Positions 1-23,739 of a stretch of DNA of 64,000 nucleotides are shown in pieces (position 1 is the stretch's first letter; each line of letters begins with the position of its first letter). The notes beneath the pieces were generated by a model. It had not been told where the DNA came from. It worked only from the letters and a program-made list of their open reading frames with translations, and searched no databases. The position numbers were made by a program, and so were the translations under genes. The DNA comes from Paulinella micropora. Its lineage: Eukaryota > Cercozoa > Imbricatea > Euglyphida. The stretch lies in NCBI GenBank assembly GCA_009731375.1, contig BJOX01000046.1, positions 283,763 through 347,762 of the forward strand, written 5' to 3'.

Positions 1-46
1 TCAAGTGGCCTTGGTTCACTTCGTGGAGTAAGTGATGAGATCAACT

Positions 47-121
47 GATGAGATATCGACTAATGTCAGAAAAAAGGAGCTTCTGATTTCGTCAACCAAG
101 GAAGTCTGTGGGTAAAGTATT
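47..121 (+). repeat. Dispersed repeat, inverted partner of 12095-12165
   Basis: About 75 bases, including 'gatgagatatcgactaatg' and a run 'aaaaaaggagcttctgattt', recur in reverse complement at 12095-12165 with few differences. Each copy abuts a GATA/CTAT microsatellite. Nature unknown; it could be the end of an interspersed element whose body may be the unique segment at 11665-12165. Confidence 0.7.
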
Positions 122-122
<1 letters not shown>

Positions 123-218
<96 letters not shown>

Positions 219-265
219 GGATAGATAGATAGATAGACAGATAGATAGATAGATAGATAGAATAT

Positions 266-326
<61 letters not shown>

Positions 327-327
327 A
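123..327 (+). repeat. (GATA)n microsatellite
   Basis: Nearly pure GATA tetramers with a few GACA and one AATATA interruption. It lies directly after the 3' splice-donor side of the minus-strand RING-like exon at 330-515 and so is intronic in gene B. The Ser-Ile-Tyr-Leu reading frames through it are repeat translations, not protein. Confidence 0.95.
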
Positions 328-329
328 AC

Positions 330-1120
330 CTGCGGCGTGTCCTCTAGACAGATCAGGCAGGTGAAGAAGACGGGCTGTTGGTCGGGCGAGGTCTGCGTTG
401 AGGAGGAGGAGGCGGCGGGCAGCGCGCCGGCCGCGAGCCGCCGCCCGCGCGCCAGCAACTGCTCGTCCACAGGCTCCTGCGGGTCCACCGAGGGCTGCCG
501 GAACAGACCCAGCTCCTGCAGACCATAACAAACCCTTCAAACGCTCGTTACAATACCCCGAAGCAGTTCGTCCCAGACCAGCTTTTGCAAGCCTGGGTTC
601 GCTTTTTCGCACCGAAAACCCGAATAGGCTGGCCCGCGGTGGCTTCTGTTGCACCTGAAACCCTAATCTCTAGATGATATAGAAGGAGCCTTGCTGCCGT
701 GTTGCATGTGGTTGCGGTTTTTGTTACGCTTGTTAGTTAGTTAGTTAGTTAGTTAGCTAGTTTGTCTGTTTGTTTGTTTGTTTGTTGCTGGATGCTGTTG
801 TTATTGATGTTATTGGTGTTGTTATTGCTGTTGCTTTTGCTGTTGTTGTTGTTGTTTTCTTGTTTTCTATTTGTTGTGTTGTTTCTATGAGCAAACATGC
901 TCCACACACACGACCTCGCCCAACAGCAACTTGTCGGCGTCTGTCGAAGAGGAGGAGGAGGAGGAGGAGGAGGAGGAGGAGGAGGAGGAGGAGGAGGAAG
1001 AAGAAGAAGAAGAAGAAGAAGAAGAAGAAGAAGAAGAAGAGTGGAAGGAGCGGCTGGAGGCAACGTCCTCCAACGGGGCCTTTTGCACAAACAGAGATAG
1101 ATAGGTAGATATGAACGGAA

Positions 1121-1183
<63 letters not shown>

Positions 1184-1210
1184 TACATAGAGAGAGAGAG
1201 TAGGGAGATA

Positions 1211-1287
<77 letters not shown>

Positions 1288-1306
1288 AGAGAGAGAGAGA
1301 GCAGAG

Positions 1307-1386
<80 letters not shown>

Positions 1387-1666
1387 GGTCTGATGATTGC
1401 CCTTCATCTTCTTCTTGGATTTCTTATTTTTCTTCTTGCCGCCAGCCGCAGTTCGACCATCGGGCATCGAAGAAGAAGAAGAAGAAGAAGAAGAAGAAGA
1501 AGAAGAAGAAGAAGAAGAAGAAGAAGAAGAAGAAGAAGAAGAAGAAGATGATGATGATGATGATGATGATGAGGAGGAGGAGGAAGAGGATGAGGCAGCA
1601 AGCGAGGATGATGATGATGAAGAAGAAGAAGAAGAAGAAGAAGAAGAAGAAGAAGAAGAAGAAGAA

Positions 1667-1742
<76 letters not shown>

Positions 1743-2005
1743 CCTTGGGTTGTTGGTCAGCACGGCCTTGTATTCTACAACATACATATATTCATTCATT
1801 CATTCATTCATTCATTCATTCATTCATTCATTCATGCATACATACATACATACATACATACATGCATACATATATACATACATATACATACATACATACA
1901 TGCATACATACATACATGCATACATACATACATGCATACATACATGCATACATATGTACATACATACATACATACATACATACATAGCATACATACATAC
2001 ATGCA

Positions 2006-2037
<32 letters not shown>

Positions 2038-2659
2038 CATACATACATATATCCATACATACATACATATATACATACATATACATACATACATACATAC
2101 ATACATACATAGAGACACACCGGGCTTGTGTGCGGTGTTGGACCAGCGCCCCGAGCGCGGCCTAAGCGGGTGATGCAAGGCAAGTGAGAGCACAAAAAAG
2201 GAGCTAAGCGGTGAGGCAATGCAAGTGAGAGGACAGGGAGCTGAGCGGTGAGACAATGCAAGTGAGAGGACAGGGAGCGGTGAGGCAATCCAAGTGAGAG
2301 CACAAGGAGCCTTCCAATATATGTGTGCTCTGCATTTTCGTGTTTCGAATCTTGCAAGTTGGGCTGTTTGGCCACTTGCCTGTCCTTAGCAAGACCGGTA
2401 TCTGCCAGGCATGGCGCAGCAGCAGCAGCTTGGCCGCCACCGAGGAGATGGGTGCTTCCCCAGCCTACTTGTGCAAATATGCAATTAACTTGTATTGAGT
2501 AGGCAAAAGTAAGGTAAGTTTCCGGGAAATCTCCGCAAATACCGCGAAACGCTGCCCGCTGGCCTTCTGTCTTATTGGCATGTATGAGAAGTTGCTAGTT
2601 CTTAAGTACAAGAGCAGCAGCTTGGCTGCCGCCGAGGCGATGGCCGCTTCTCTGGCCTG
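330..2659 (-). CDS. Gene B: unrecognised multi-exon gene with RING-like start (partial)
   Basis: Proposed minus-strand exons: 2659-2610, 2161 to about 2121, one starting near 1789, one ending at 1387, 1079-915 and 515-330. Each has AG before and GT after, and the phases at the junctions I could test agree (TT|G, CCCG|AA, then three phase-0 junctions). The product includes a helical Ala-rich stretch ('REAAIASAAAKL'), a Lys-rich segment ('GGKKKNKKSKKK'), a poly-Ser tract encoded by a trinucleotide repeat, and a last visible exon ending in 'FTCLICLEDTPQ', which looks like the first half of a C3HC4 RING. If so it is an E3 ubiquitin ligase whose remaining zinc ligands lie beyond the left edge. The path through the His/Leu/Ser-coding repeats at 1470-1745 is not resolved. 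No known family was recognised over the rest. Confidence 0.45.
2168..2305 (+). repeat. Minisatellite, about four imperfect units
   Basis: A unit of about 35-45 bases containing 'gtgaggcaatgcaagtgaga' is repeated in tandem with small differences ('gtgagacaatgc', 'gtgaggcaatcc'). It lies between two exons of gene B, in an intron. No coding signal. Confidence 0.75.
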
Positions 2660-2821
2660 CTTGTGCATACATGGTTTAGAGCTAGGGTCGTGGCAGGGGG
2701 TTAGAGCTGTGGTTGTGGTTAGGGTGAGCAAGCGAGGAAATATACACTACTTATTTTCTTCTAATAATTCGACCTGCTTGACTGCCGTGCAGAACTGCGA
2801 CACTTCCTCCTCCACCTAGAT

Positions 2822-13524
<10,703 letters not shown>

Positions 13525-13529
13525 GTGCA

Positions 13530-14131
13530 GTATGTATCATTTGGGCAATGTATCGGCATGTACGTATGCAAATGAAACACTGAAGCGTGCGCAGCTGCAA
13601 TGGGAGAGTTGAGATGAGATGATATGTTACGAATACTAACATGCAAAATAAAGCTATGCATGAAAACATGCACTTTTGTATGTACGGAATCTTGAGGTCC
13701 ATCGGGTGCCAGGACCCCTTCATCTACCTACGAAAAACATTGATGATAAAAAACAGTATGACAACTACGTTTTCTCAATTTACAAAAACAGGGAAACCCA
13801 GGATTGCACAATAAAAGAAGACAAACATGACCAAATCGGACAGGCGTCGAAGTAGTGGAGGGGGTGGAGACAAAACAAACGTCTCATCGGCTTCATCCAT
13901 CTTTTCAGTCAGAAAAATAATTTTCGAGCATATCTCTTCCCATAAATCTTGATTGGATGTATTTATCAGTGGATGAAAACGTTTGATTGGTGGCTATATT
14001 TTCGGGTTTGCCAATTTTGCCTGCACGGTTTATTTTTTTATGATGACGACATCGAAGTTGTGGGGCCACGAAAAGCAAATACAGAAAGTCGTGAAGTCTA
14101 GAAACAGCAAGCCAAACAACCAGCGATCGCG
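13530..14131 (+). other. Unique intergenic region between gene A and SAR1
   Basis: About 600 bases with no open frame of note and no repeat. Gene A (minus) and SAR1 (plus) are divergent, so this should hold both promoters and the SAR1 5' leader. I see no convincing TATA box. Confidence 0.4.
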
Positions 14132-15159
14132 ATGGTAAGTGAGTTTCTTAACCTCTGGCAGCAGAGGCTAGATCTGAGGCTGGCAACAAACAAACAAACA
14201 AACAAACAAACAGACAGACAAAAAATGTTATCATCTTTTTTGTTATTTGAACTCCCTGTCAGTCTCTCTTTATCCCAATATCCGAGGAAAAGGAAACCAG
14301 AAAGAAAGCGAAAGAAAGACGATAAGGCTGATGGGGCCAGGAGCGCTGCTGGAAAAGATTTGATCATACCATGAAATGAAGTTTGTCAGAGACAAAGATT
14401 CTTCTCTTCCATTTAAAACTTCGTGTTGATTGTTTGAATTGACAGTTTGGGTTTTTGAACTTCGATTGGTTGTGGAAAACTCTTCAATACCTTGGCTTGG
14501 CCAACAAGTCTGCTCGAGTGATCTTCCTGGGGCTGGACGCTGCAGGAAAGGTAATAAGCAAAAACTGCGTGCAAGTATTGATGATGTCATCACTCAAAAA
14601 AGCCATCCACACGCGTTCTGCAAATGAATGCCTGCTTGTGGTGCAGACAACTCTTCTACATTTGCTCAAGTATGGAACGGTCCTTACNNNNNNNNNNNNN
14701 NNNNNNNNNNNNNNNNNNNNNNNNNNNNNNNNNNNNNNNNNNNNNNNNNNNNNNNNNNNNNNNNCACCCACACACCCGCACACACACACCCACACCCACA
14801 CCCACCCACCCACCCACCCACAACACACACACACACACATACACACACATACATATCTACCCACAGCGCGATAGTACACACACGACACAGAAAAAAAACA
14901 CATACACACACACCTAGCAAGAAAGTACTCAAAACACAAAAAACAAACACAAACACAAACACAAACACAAAACACAAAAACACACATAACATACAGCACA
15001 GAGGCAAGCAGCCAAGAGGTTGCTGCAAGCCTGGCCTGTTTGTTCTGCGTGGTGAGCAGGTGAGACACTTCGAGCCCACTGGCATGCCTGGGCAGGACGA
15101 AATCAAAATGGCTAACATCACGTAACACAATGCACACATGTCTGCGAATCTCCGCTACA

Positions 15160-15193
<34 letters not shown>

Positions 15194-15283
15194 CATACAT
15201 ACATACACATACATACATACATACGTAAATACAGTTTCTCAGCGCACGACCTGGGCGGCCATCAGGCAGTAAGGCGGCTCTGG

Positions 15284-15320
<37 letters not shown>

Positions 15321-15369
15321 GTCTGTCTATCTATCTGTCTATCTATCTATCTATCTATCTCTCTATCTC

Positions 15370-15404
<35 letters not shown>

Positions 15405-15609
15405 CTCTCTCTCTCTCTCTCTATCTATCTCTATCTATCTCTCTATCTATCCATCTACTTAGGGATCACTATTGTTTTCATGCCGACGCGATCGTTTTCG
15501 TCGTCGACGCTACCGATCATAAACGGTCCATCTATATATCTATCTGTCTATCTCTATCTACCTACCTACCTACCTACCTATCATCTATCGATCTATCTAT
15601 CTATCTATA

Positions 15610-15650
<41 letters not shown>

Positions 15651-15740
15651 ATCTTTCCATCTATCTACCTATCTACCTATCTATCTATCTATCTACCTAT
15701 CTACCTATCTACCTATCTATCTATCTATCTATCTATCTAC

Positions 15741-15788
<48 letters not shown>

Positions 15789-16442
15789 TATAACGTTTTC
15801 TCTTGTGCTTCAGCATGGAGGAGGCAAGAGAGGAGTTAGCTAAGATCCTAGCCTCTGTCGACCTGCAGGTAACTATGCATGCATGTATGTATGTATGTAT
15901 GTATGTATGTACGTATGTATGTATGTATGTATGTATGTATGTATGTGTATATGTATGTTTGTGTGTATGTATGTATGTATGTGTGTACGTGTGTATGTAT
16001 GTTGTATGCACAGGAGAAGAAAACGCCGATTCTCATTCTGGGCAACAAGATCGATCGAGAAGGCGCTCTGCCAGAGGTAAGAATAATCAAATTGCCTGAA
16101 AAGTAAGACGTGAGCCGGGGGCCAGCAAAAATGTCGCGGCACTTGGGGTGATATTTGCCGGAACTTAGCGCATTAAATAAATTTGGTCTTTCTTTGGTCT
16201 CTTGGTTTAGATAGTCTAATCAGATTGATATGTTTGGTGTATCAGCTCTGCATGCGTTATGCTTGCTGTTGCAGGGCGAGCTAGCCGTGGCGCTTGGTCT
16301 GCAGTCCGATCCTCAGCATGTGCCCAACAAGAAGACGAAGGTGGACAGGAGCACCACGCAGCCCGTACAGCTCTTCATGACCTCCTTCAAGAGAAAAACA
16401 GGACACATCGACGGTTTCCGTTGGCTGTCGCAGTACTTGTAA
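14132..16442 (+). CDS. SAR1: SAR1-type small GTPase (COPII coat)
   Basis: SAR1 starts COPII vesicle formation at the endoplasmic reticulum. Exons: 14132-14134 (the ATG alone, then GTAAGT), 14446-14550, 14647 to about 14669 or further, one ending 15121, 15235-15282, 15463-15525, 15814-15868, 16014-16076 and 16275-16442 (TAA). Motifs: hydrophobic N-terminus '[11 protein letters not shown]', G1 'GLDAAGK' followed by 'TTLLHLL', switch 2 '[12 protein letters not shown]', '[13 protein letters not shown]', G4 'NKID' in '[12 protein letters not shown]', and C-terminal 'FRWLSQYL' typical of SAR1 rather than ARF. Phases agree at every junction except that between the 14647 exon and the exon ending 15121, where an N gap (14688-14764) intervenes and the simplest joins add several residues. 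Introns are CTAT, TACA or TATG microsatellite. One donor (15526, GTCCAT) is weak. Confidence 0.93.
14688..14764. other. Assembly gap (77 N)
   Basis: Unknown bases within the third SAR1 intron or exon, followed by CACACC repeats. Part of SAR1 may be hidden here. Confidence 0.95.
15140..16010 (+). repeat. Microsatellites forming SAR1 introns
   Basis: TACA, CTAT, CT and TATG repeats fill the introns between 15122 and 16013, interrupted only by the short SAR1 exons. Confidence 0.95.
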
Positions 16443-16469
16443 GACACTGCGGCGGCTTGAGACTCACTA

Positions 16470-16695
16470 AGCTCTGGTTTCTTAAGTAAGTACAGTCAGC
16501 AAGGACTTCAAGTACTTCGTTCTCTGCCAATTCTGGTTGTCGCTGCTTGCGCCAGCCTAAGCTCGTTTGAAAACTTGAAGGCTTTCACCGGGCCATGTCG
16601 GAGGGCTCAGTTCTTCACATTTTGAGTAATAGCACTGAGATAATTCGGCTCAATTGCACGAAGCGCTTGAAGCGATTGTTGATCATACTGAGTTG
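16470..16695. mobile_element. MITE-1 copy e
   Basis: Starts near 'ctggtttcttaagtaagtac' about 30 bases after the SAR1 stop and ends near 'gaagcgcttgaagcgattgt'. Interior resembles copies a-d. It may provide the SAR1 3' end. Confidence 0.55.
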
Positions 16696-16896
16696 TGCTT
16701 CAACAGTCAGGTCACTGTCAGTCAGCTCACTGTCAGTCAGCTCACTGTCAGCTGGAGGCTAAGGGCTTCTCAAGGCGGCCCGCCCGCCCGGACGGAGCTG
16801 AAGCCGCGGTCTGAGTGACCCGTGACACTAAAGTGGCGGCAGCCTGGCATGGACCCAGCCTAGTCCTGCCAGGGTCCGGGTGACAGTCTACCATTA

Positions 16897-17034
16897 CGCA
16901 CGATGGTCATGCACTTGTTGTGACGTGGCCAGCCAATCTGGTTCTTCTTGCTCATCATCATCTCCAACCTTCTGCTTTTTGCTGGCACTCTCCTTAGAAA
17001 TCTCATCTGGATTCGCGTTCCCTTCTGACATCAC
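16897..17034 (-). CDS. Possible acidic C-terminal exon, unrecognised
   Basis: A minus-strand frame runs from an ATG at about 17034 through 'SKKQKVGDDDEQEEPDWL' to TAA at 16897. The mixture of Lys and Asp/Glu runs and lack of repeat suggest coding sequence, and several AG acceptors lie just upstream. No upstream exons were found before the retrotransposon at 17312, so a small gene or a terminal exon separated by the insertion are both possible. No family recognised. Confidence 0.35.
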
Positions 17035-17311
17035 CTTTTTCTCCCAAGATAAGTTGGATCGTACAAGTGCACTGCCAAAAAGAAATCCGAACAAACAAAA
17101 AAATAAAAATGAAAAAAAATAAAAATAAAAAAATAAAATAAAAAAAAAGACTTACTCACACCCACTAATAAATTAACCAACTATTTCAAGTTGCACAGCA
17201 CAACCATCTACCCAATGAACAACACCATCGACTTTCCCCAATCTGTTCCTGTTTGTTCCAGCATAATTCTAATTATTTGAACTGTCTTATTAGCAGGTGA
17301 ATTCTAATTAT

Positions 17312-17688
17312 TGTAGGCGCAAATAGGTAAATATGCGACCTTTTCTTATACCCCTATACACAGTAATGTATAGAAGAGCTATATCTCTTTAAGAGGTAGT
17401 TATATCCGGTGCCGTTTAGTTACTTTGAGCCTGTTGAAAACGATAATATTAAGTTGAGTATCCGGCACTACTTTTTACAAGGGCTAATATTATCGTTAGG
17501 GGTGACACATGGGGAATGCCTCTCTTTTTCCCTTTTGGTTGCTTGGCTCTGACAGTCTCCTACATTTTCCGCCATACTGGTTTCCTCTCTTTGTAGAGGA
17601 GGAAGGTTAGGTTATTTTCAGAGTGCTGTGGAATTGGAAGGATAAATACCGGCTTACATTAAATAATATCTTTTGATTATAACCGACA
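17312..17688 (+). repeat. 5' LTR
   Basis: Starts 'TGTAGGCGCAAATAGG', ends 'TTATAACCGACA'. Matches 30152-30528 with about a dozen substitutions and two 2-base indels. Confidence 0.95.
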
Positions 17689-17691
17689 AAA

Positions 17692-17709
17692 GTGGAGTCC
17701 CAGCCTAGA
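17692..17709 (+). promoter_or_regulatory. Primer-binding site
   Basis: 'TGGAGTCCCAGCC' begins a few bases after the LTR. It is complementary to a tRNA 3' end of the form ..GGCTGGGACTCCA, as expected for first-strand priming. The tRNA identity was not determined. Confidence 0.7.
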
Positions 17710-19306
17710 TTTTCATATCCTCCAAATTTCAATTCAGCAATTTGAAAAATAGCCACTCCCCTAAGCAAAGCAAGAAGGAAAGGTAGTGGAGGAGTGTAGG
17801 AAAGGAGTTGGGAGGTGTTAGTAGCTTGCAGTGCACAAAAACAACAGTGAAATCTTGCACAGAGGCCCATACAGCGGCACGGCAAGACACTCGTTGTGTG
17901 TATGATTTTAACCTCTCAGGCAGTGTGTTTGGAGTGTGTAGGGGGCATAAAAAGTGTACTTAGTGGGACAGAAACATTAGAGGGCTCACTGGTGTGATTG
18001 TCGACACATTGTTGAGCCGGAGGAGTGCTTAACAAACACACACAAGGAGAAGGAAACACCCTCCTATCAGTTCTGTCAACACTTCTACACGTATACCTAC
18101 ACATACTCCTTACGAGGAGAATAACCAACAATTACACGCTCTAATTCTTGTTTGCACTGCCACAAGCACGTAACACACACAAACGTTGTTGACACTTCAA
18201 TACGTGCAACGAGGCAGAAGGAAAACAATCAAACAACACACATACAGAATCCTATCCCTTTGGCATAAAACCTGTTTATACAAACAACACCCATCCCACA
18301 CCAAAGAATGTAGCCATCTCTCAAAGGGGTGGTAGGCCAGTCTATTAAGACATAGGCCGGGGTAATTGAGTGTAAATTGAAGACAGGGAGGCTAAAAAGG
18401 AGTGTGTTTTGGGAACGATTTTTATTTTTGTTCAGAAACAACGAAACACACACCCCACATCACACTCAAACACTCCAAACGTGTTGTGTGGTGTCATACT
18501 CCAAACGTGTTGTGTGGTGTCATAAAGGTCAACAAGGACAAGAACTCGGATACCGAGTGGCTCCCAAGACATCAGCGACAAGTGTGTGAAGAGTCACCAG
18601 CACTCGGTACACACACAGGCATACACACTCTCGTAGACACACAGACGAGACACACACCTCACATCACACCCAAGCACTAACAACGTGTGTGTGGTGTCAA
18701 ATAGATCACCAAGAACAAAACTCAGACACCGAGCAACTCACAAGGCATCAGCCGTTGTTGTGTGAAGAGTCAGCAGCACTCGGTACACACAAACACATAC
18801 ACACACACGAGAACACTCACAAACACACCCCCCATAACTCAAAAAGGCAAAGCTTCGGTTGGTTTTTGAGTTGGGAAAGGTTCTTTCAAAAAATGACTAT
18901 TGGGCTGAGCCCAGAAAGGATCATTGAAAACCTTTTTGAGCGATTCTTGATTGTGTACGCACGAGGGTGGAGTAAGGTTGCTAACCGACTTGTTTGTGAA
19001 GCACAAGTGTGGTGTACTTTGTCAGGGTGCACACGTACACATCGTCTGGCTTGGCAGAAGGAACAGCAAGGCTTCCCCCCGACAGAGGGGGAGGGTGAGT
19101 CCACCAATTCCTTGACTGTTATTTGTTGATTGTTGTGTTGGGTGTGCGTCGGTTGTCGTGTTGTATAACATCGTGCTTGACACAAGCATTGACGACACAG
19201 TGAACAGAACACACGACAACAAAAGACAAACACAACAGCACACTTACACAACACGAGAACATACGACTACATCTGCTCGTTTCAACCCTTCAGGGGCACA
19301 CTGAAC
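17710..19306 (+). other. Retrotransposon 5' leader
   Basis: About 1.6 kb without a supported gene. A tandem duplication of about 180 bases (about 18480-18840) contains 'gaagagtca.cagcactcgg' and CACA-rich spacers. Confidence 0.6.
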
Positions 19307-22300
19307 ATGGCGTGGATAGGCTCTAAAACGAGATCATCCATCGCTACAAAACTCGACATGTCTGACGAAGCAGACGGTATCGACACGCCCGCCACAGGCG
19401 GCGGTTTTACCACTCCCGCAAGGGGAGGAGGACGAGCACAGGAGGAACCTGTCCCTCGCTCCCCATGGAGAGGGCCCGACAATGGGTTGGTAATTCCGGC
19501 TCGTGCAATTCAAACGAAGGTGGTGCTGGACCGATACCGAGGCCCAGCCGAGGGATGGCCAGGCAACCCTCAAGATGACGAGGAACATGGGACAAACCCA
19601 AACGACAACTCGATGCATCTTTTCCCGAATAATATGTACGAGGAGGCAACTTATACAGGTGTATGTTCAAGGAACCCTCGATACAAGGGCTATTGGACTA
19701 ATGCATTTGTTCAATCCGAGCCTTACTGCAAATAGTACCGCTACCATACATCATGTTATGGACCTCTACAGGGTTCTAGCAAACGTGCGTGGCTCCTTAT
19801 TAGACGAAGCGTGGCAGATAAACCACCAAAGGTACCCAGCTCTGCTGAATACCTTATTCGTCGAGAAAAAGGATCTGCAACCCTCTCTCACTTTTCCTTT
19901 CACACAGGACCCAGATAAAGAACTAGCTACAGACACAAAGTGGCCACTCGGCAGGGTTGCTGGTGTTTATCTCGGAGATACAAGCTTGGAATATTGGTTC
20001 AGCACGAAACCTGAGTGCTGCGGTTGCAATTTGGAATCTCACCCTCACAGAGCACAAGAGCTGGAAGAAACAGCTTCTCCCCTCTGAGGACGATTCAACA
20101 GCAGCTGCCCAAGCCCGGGACACCCTTAACGAGCTGCTTGATACAATCGAACAGCATCAGTGGACATGGGTGAGTAGGATGGCAACGAAGTTCAAATACT
20201 TCAAGGCCACCATGGTGTTTGAGAAAGCTATTAGAGGTGGTAAGGCGGTGGAAACGAAAATCGCTCCCCATCCGGCAGTAAAGCTTTATTGGTGCAACTT
20301 CCTCGCTATGTGCGAGTTAGTAGCACAGACCATCAGTGACATCCTCCGAATTTGCCTAGCGAACGAGGTTCATGTCACATATGGCAATGATGGCAGAGCA
20401 ACCGTCGTCCCAGAGGGAACGACATTTGTCTTCTTTCACCCCAGGGAAACCAGGGGGGTGGCGGACACAATCGACCTTCAAACACCACGGAAGAACAAAA
20501 GAAGGCAAACGACAAATTAGTCGAACGAGCTCTGACTCTGCTCGACAAGGCCACAACTTTTGACTATGGCAAGTATAACCCGCAAGCCAATATTGATTAT
20601 GGCGAAGGTATCTTGCTTTTATTGGGCTATACGTGTCTAGACAGCACGATTGGACAGTTCAGTCTAACCGCTGCGGACACTAAACAGATATTAGCCAACA
20701 AAGCCAGTCGTTGGGCATCACAAGACTTGTTAACGCACAAATGGCCACAATGGGATGAGGAAGCGGCCCGATTGATTCAAGGGGGACAATTGAAGCCTCC
20801 CGGGCGACCTCATTACCTGCTCGAACAATTTGTAAAGGGAGCCAACTGGGGTTTCATGTGCGATCCTGTCATCGTCGCCGACCTGGTGTCGGCAATGGCA
20901 CAACGTATGTGGGAAGCCGATGTGCCACACAACGAAATCGTGGACCTCCCACAAAAGTTGATCACGCCCCTTGTTCGTGCGGATTTGGCGATGTTACTGG
21001 TGGCAGTCCTTAAGGGCATCGCTAGAGCAACGACCACCAAAGGCCGAACAACGGGGGAAAGATACATTCCGTCTTGTCACAGGCACAGGATGCCGATGAC
21101 CGCGCATTCTCGCTTCAGAGTTTTCGCATTGACCGATTGGTCGAAGTATCAGCGTGGGATGCAACTTTTGTGAAGAAGATCTTCGGCTCTAAATCGAACA
21201 AGGACGAACGTATGCGGCGGGCAAACATCTTACTGCAGGCCATGCAGGCTGTAGGATTGTCGTTGCCTGATCATCAGGCCAAGGCAAACGAACCACAGTT
21301 CGGCATACTGTCCTTCGTCACATCCACCTCATGGGGAGACCACTCTTATACGGGGTCCAGCTCCTATCAGAGATCCCCCTCGAGTTCACCTAACCCATAC
21401 TGGTCATCGTCGTCGTGCTCATCGAGTTCCTCGAACCCGTATTGGGGACAGGGGCCGCGACATTCTCCAAACCCATACGCATCTACATCTTCTCCAGCGG
21501 GGGGTAGCCCTAACCCATATGCCCAACAATCCACTTCGGGATTTCATGCTCCACCACCGGTGGGCTTGACATCACCACCTCATACTTACCAAGCACCACA
21601 GTTTACCATGCCCATCTACTCACCACCGCCCTTACCACCCCCCATGTTACCTCCCACACCACCGCCGGTTAGCCAGACACAAGGGGCCCCGCCCCCACGT
21701 CAGCCGGCGACAAAGAAAAAGAAAACACGTACAATCCCACGGCAAACCAATCAACCTCTCAGCTCATTAGCCATCGACCCTGGTCCGGCTGGATGCCCGT
21801 ACGGGGTACAGAGGTTAGACGACCTTGGCAACCCGCCAACGGTCAAGTCTAATACTTTGTGTGATTATTTTCACCACGCACTGGCTTTTAACTGCTTACC
21901 AGAACGTCGACTTTGGGTATGGCCTTGCCTCATGGGAAAGTCGTGTCAACGATGGCACACATTCCCGGGCACCCCACAGCACCCAATAGCGATGAGGCGG
22001 TATATACGCAGATACAAGGCGGGAGAGTCGAAGGTCAAGAGGCCGGAAGATGGCGATTGGGTGCCTTGCCCGAAACAGCAGGCACACATGAACTTGCCAT
22101 TCCCGGACGTTGATGAACACGGACGGGTCTCTCTGATGCCAAACGGGCACGTGGCGAGTTGGTGCGCCGCCTTCGATGCGGAAGCCAAAATGCTCAAAAG
22201 CCAATTCCCGGCGGCCGACAAGTTCGCGGCATACATGCCCGGTCAGGAGACACTCCTGAGCCAGATGGGTGAGCCCACAGCACGCAAACGCAAACCAAGC

Positions 22301-22450
22301 AACGCGTCACATGTGTTGTGCAGGCCAAGGCCAGCCAGCAGGACACAAGTCCTCAGCCGAACCCCAGGACCTCCCTGCAGCGGAGGCAAGGGACATGAGC
22401 TACACCCGTCTATTTTGGCGGGAGCTCAACGCCCACCTGGACACCGGTAA
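19307..22450 (+). pseudogene. gag: Retrotransposon gag-like region, frameshifted
   Basis: Overlapping frames 19307-19735, about 19730-20087, 19957-20520, 20540-21100 and 21074-22450 follow one another with similar composition, so they look like one ancestral frame broken four times. The last part has a Ser/Pro/Tyr-rich stretch with repeated 'SPNPY' and 'PPP' runs and a Cys-containing patch near 'CLMGKSCQRWHTF'. I could not see a standard CCHC knuckle. Identification as gag rests on its position before the protease. Confidence 0.6.
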
Positions 22451-23144
22451 CGATAGCATGGCACAAATCACCTTCGCGGGTAAAAGATTTATAGATAAAT
22501 CCGGAAAGTTATTCGATTTCACGCGCGAAGGGAAGCTCGGATATATCCGGGGTGCCAACGACGGAAGGAGTGCGATCATTGGTCGTATACCGTTGACGGT
22601 GGAATTCCCGACTGGCATGACATACACAATACACGTCTTGGTGGTGCCAGATTTCCCGGGAACAATAGTGCTGGGTAAACCTGATCTGAAGATGGAAGCT
22701 CAGCTTCTATTGGGGCAGGATGCTATTAAGTATGGAAGGGGCCGACATGTGGCGGAATACCCCATACTTAACCCTAGTCCAGAACGTGTGGTAGATCATC
22801 CGTATAGGGGGAGAGCGCAGGTGACCTTGATCCCGCCCGCACTCCCCATACCGCATGATATACGGACACAGCAGCGCGTTACGCCCGCTGGCACAGCATG
22901 GGTATACACGAATGTTTATGTCCCGGAGCTGACCGGCCCATGGGCGGGCTTCGAGGATTTAGCAGCTGAGCGCGAGGCCCAAATCTCTCTGCTACGGAAG
23001 CAGGACGAATCATGGCACAGCTTCGACCAAACCTACCTATATGGGGGTGGGCAGAAACGGCCACATGAATTCATAAGGATCAAATCGAGCTTGGTTTTCC
23101 ATGCATCTAAACGCCTCAACGCCTCACAGAGGACGATAATGTGA
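22395..23144 (+). CDS. Retrotransposon aspartic protease region
   Basis: The frame contains 'AHLDTGNDS', with the DTG catalytic triad of retroviral-type proteases, followed at suitable distance by 'PDFPGTIVLGKPDL', resembling the usual second conserved block (hydrophobic-hydrophobic-G). The frame closes at TGA 23142-23144. Processing of the polyprotein is the expected role. Confidence 0.7.
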   Translation: MSYTRLFWRELNAHLDTGNDSMAQITFAGKRFIDKSGKLFDFTREGKLGYIRGANDGRSAIIGRIPLTVEFPTGMTYTIHVLVVPDFPGTIVLGKPDLKMEAQLLLGQDAIKYGRGRHVAEYPILNPSPERVVDHPYRGRAQVTLIPPALPIPHDIRTQQRVTPAGTAWVYTNVYVPELTGPWAGFEDLAAEREAQISLLRKQDESWHSFDQTYLYGGGQKRPHEFIRIKSSLVFHASKRLNASQRTIM

Positions 23145-23739
23145 TGGAAAAGTTAAAACTATGGTATAAGGGATCGGAGCCCATACAGCCCGAGAACCTA
23201 TCGAAGGTGCCGAAACTCCTGGCTGACAGGTTGGATCGGGGCGAAGACATCACCATCATACTCCCGATACACCCCACCGTGATGTGGTGAAGGGATGTAT
23301 TGGATAGGGTGGTCGATGACCCAATACCGATACCTAGTCGACAGGCTAAACCACTCATGGCATTCCGATTAGGATCAAGGCAGGATGGTCTGGCATACAG
23401 AACCAAACTACTGACCGGAAGGTGGATGACATGCGGGAGATTGCCTTTCAGATCTTTCCGGGTTTCTTTCACAAGTCGGCAGCGAAGCAATACGCCGATA
23501 TGTTAGTAGAACTTCAGGAATTTGCAATGGGACAACCAGTCCACCACGCGATACCCAGGCAGGGACGCGAAGGATGAGGTTGAGGATCCGGATTCCATCT
23601 TAGAGTACCCGGATGACCCGAGAGACAGAAACCGGTCGAAGAGATCATCGACGAAGTCGTGGCGCGACAGTAAGGGTCACCAGACTTTGTTCGGGATCTC
23701 AAGGCTCAGTTTCTGAAGAATAAAATACTTTTTGGACCC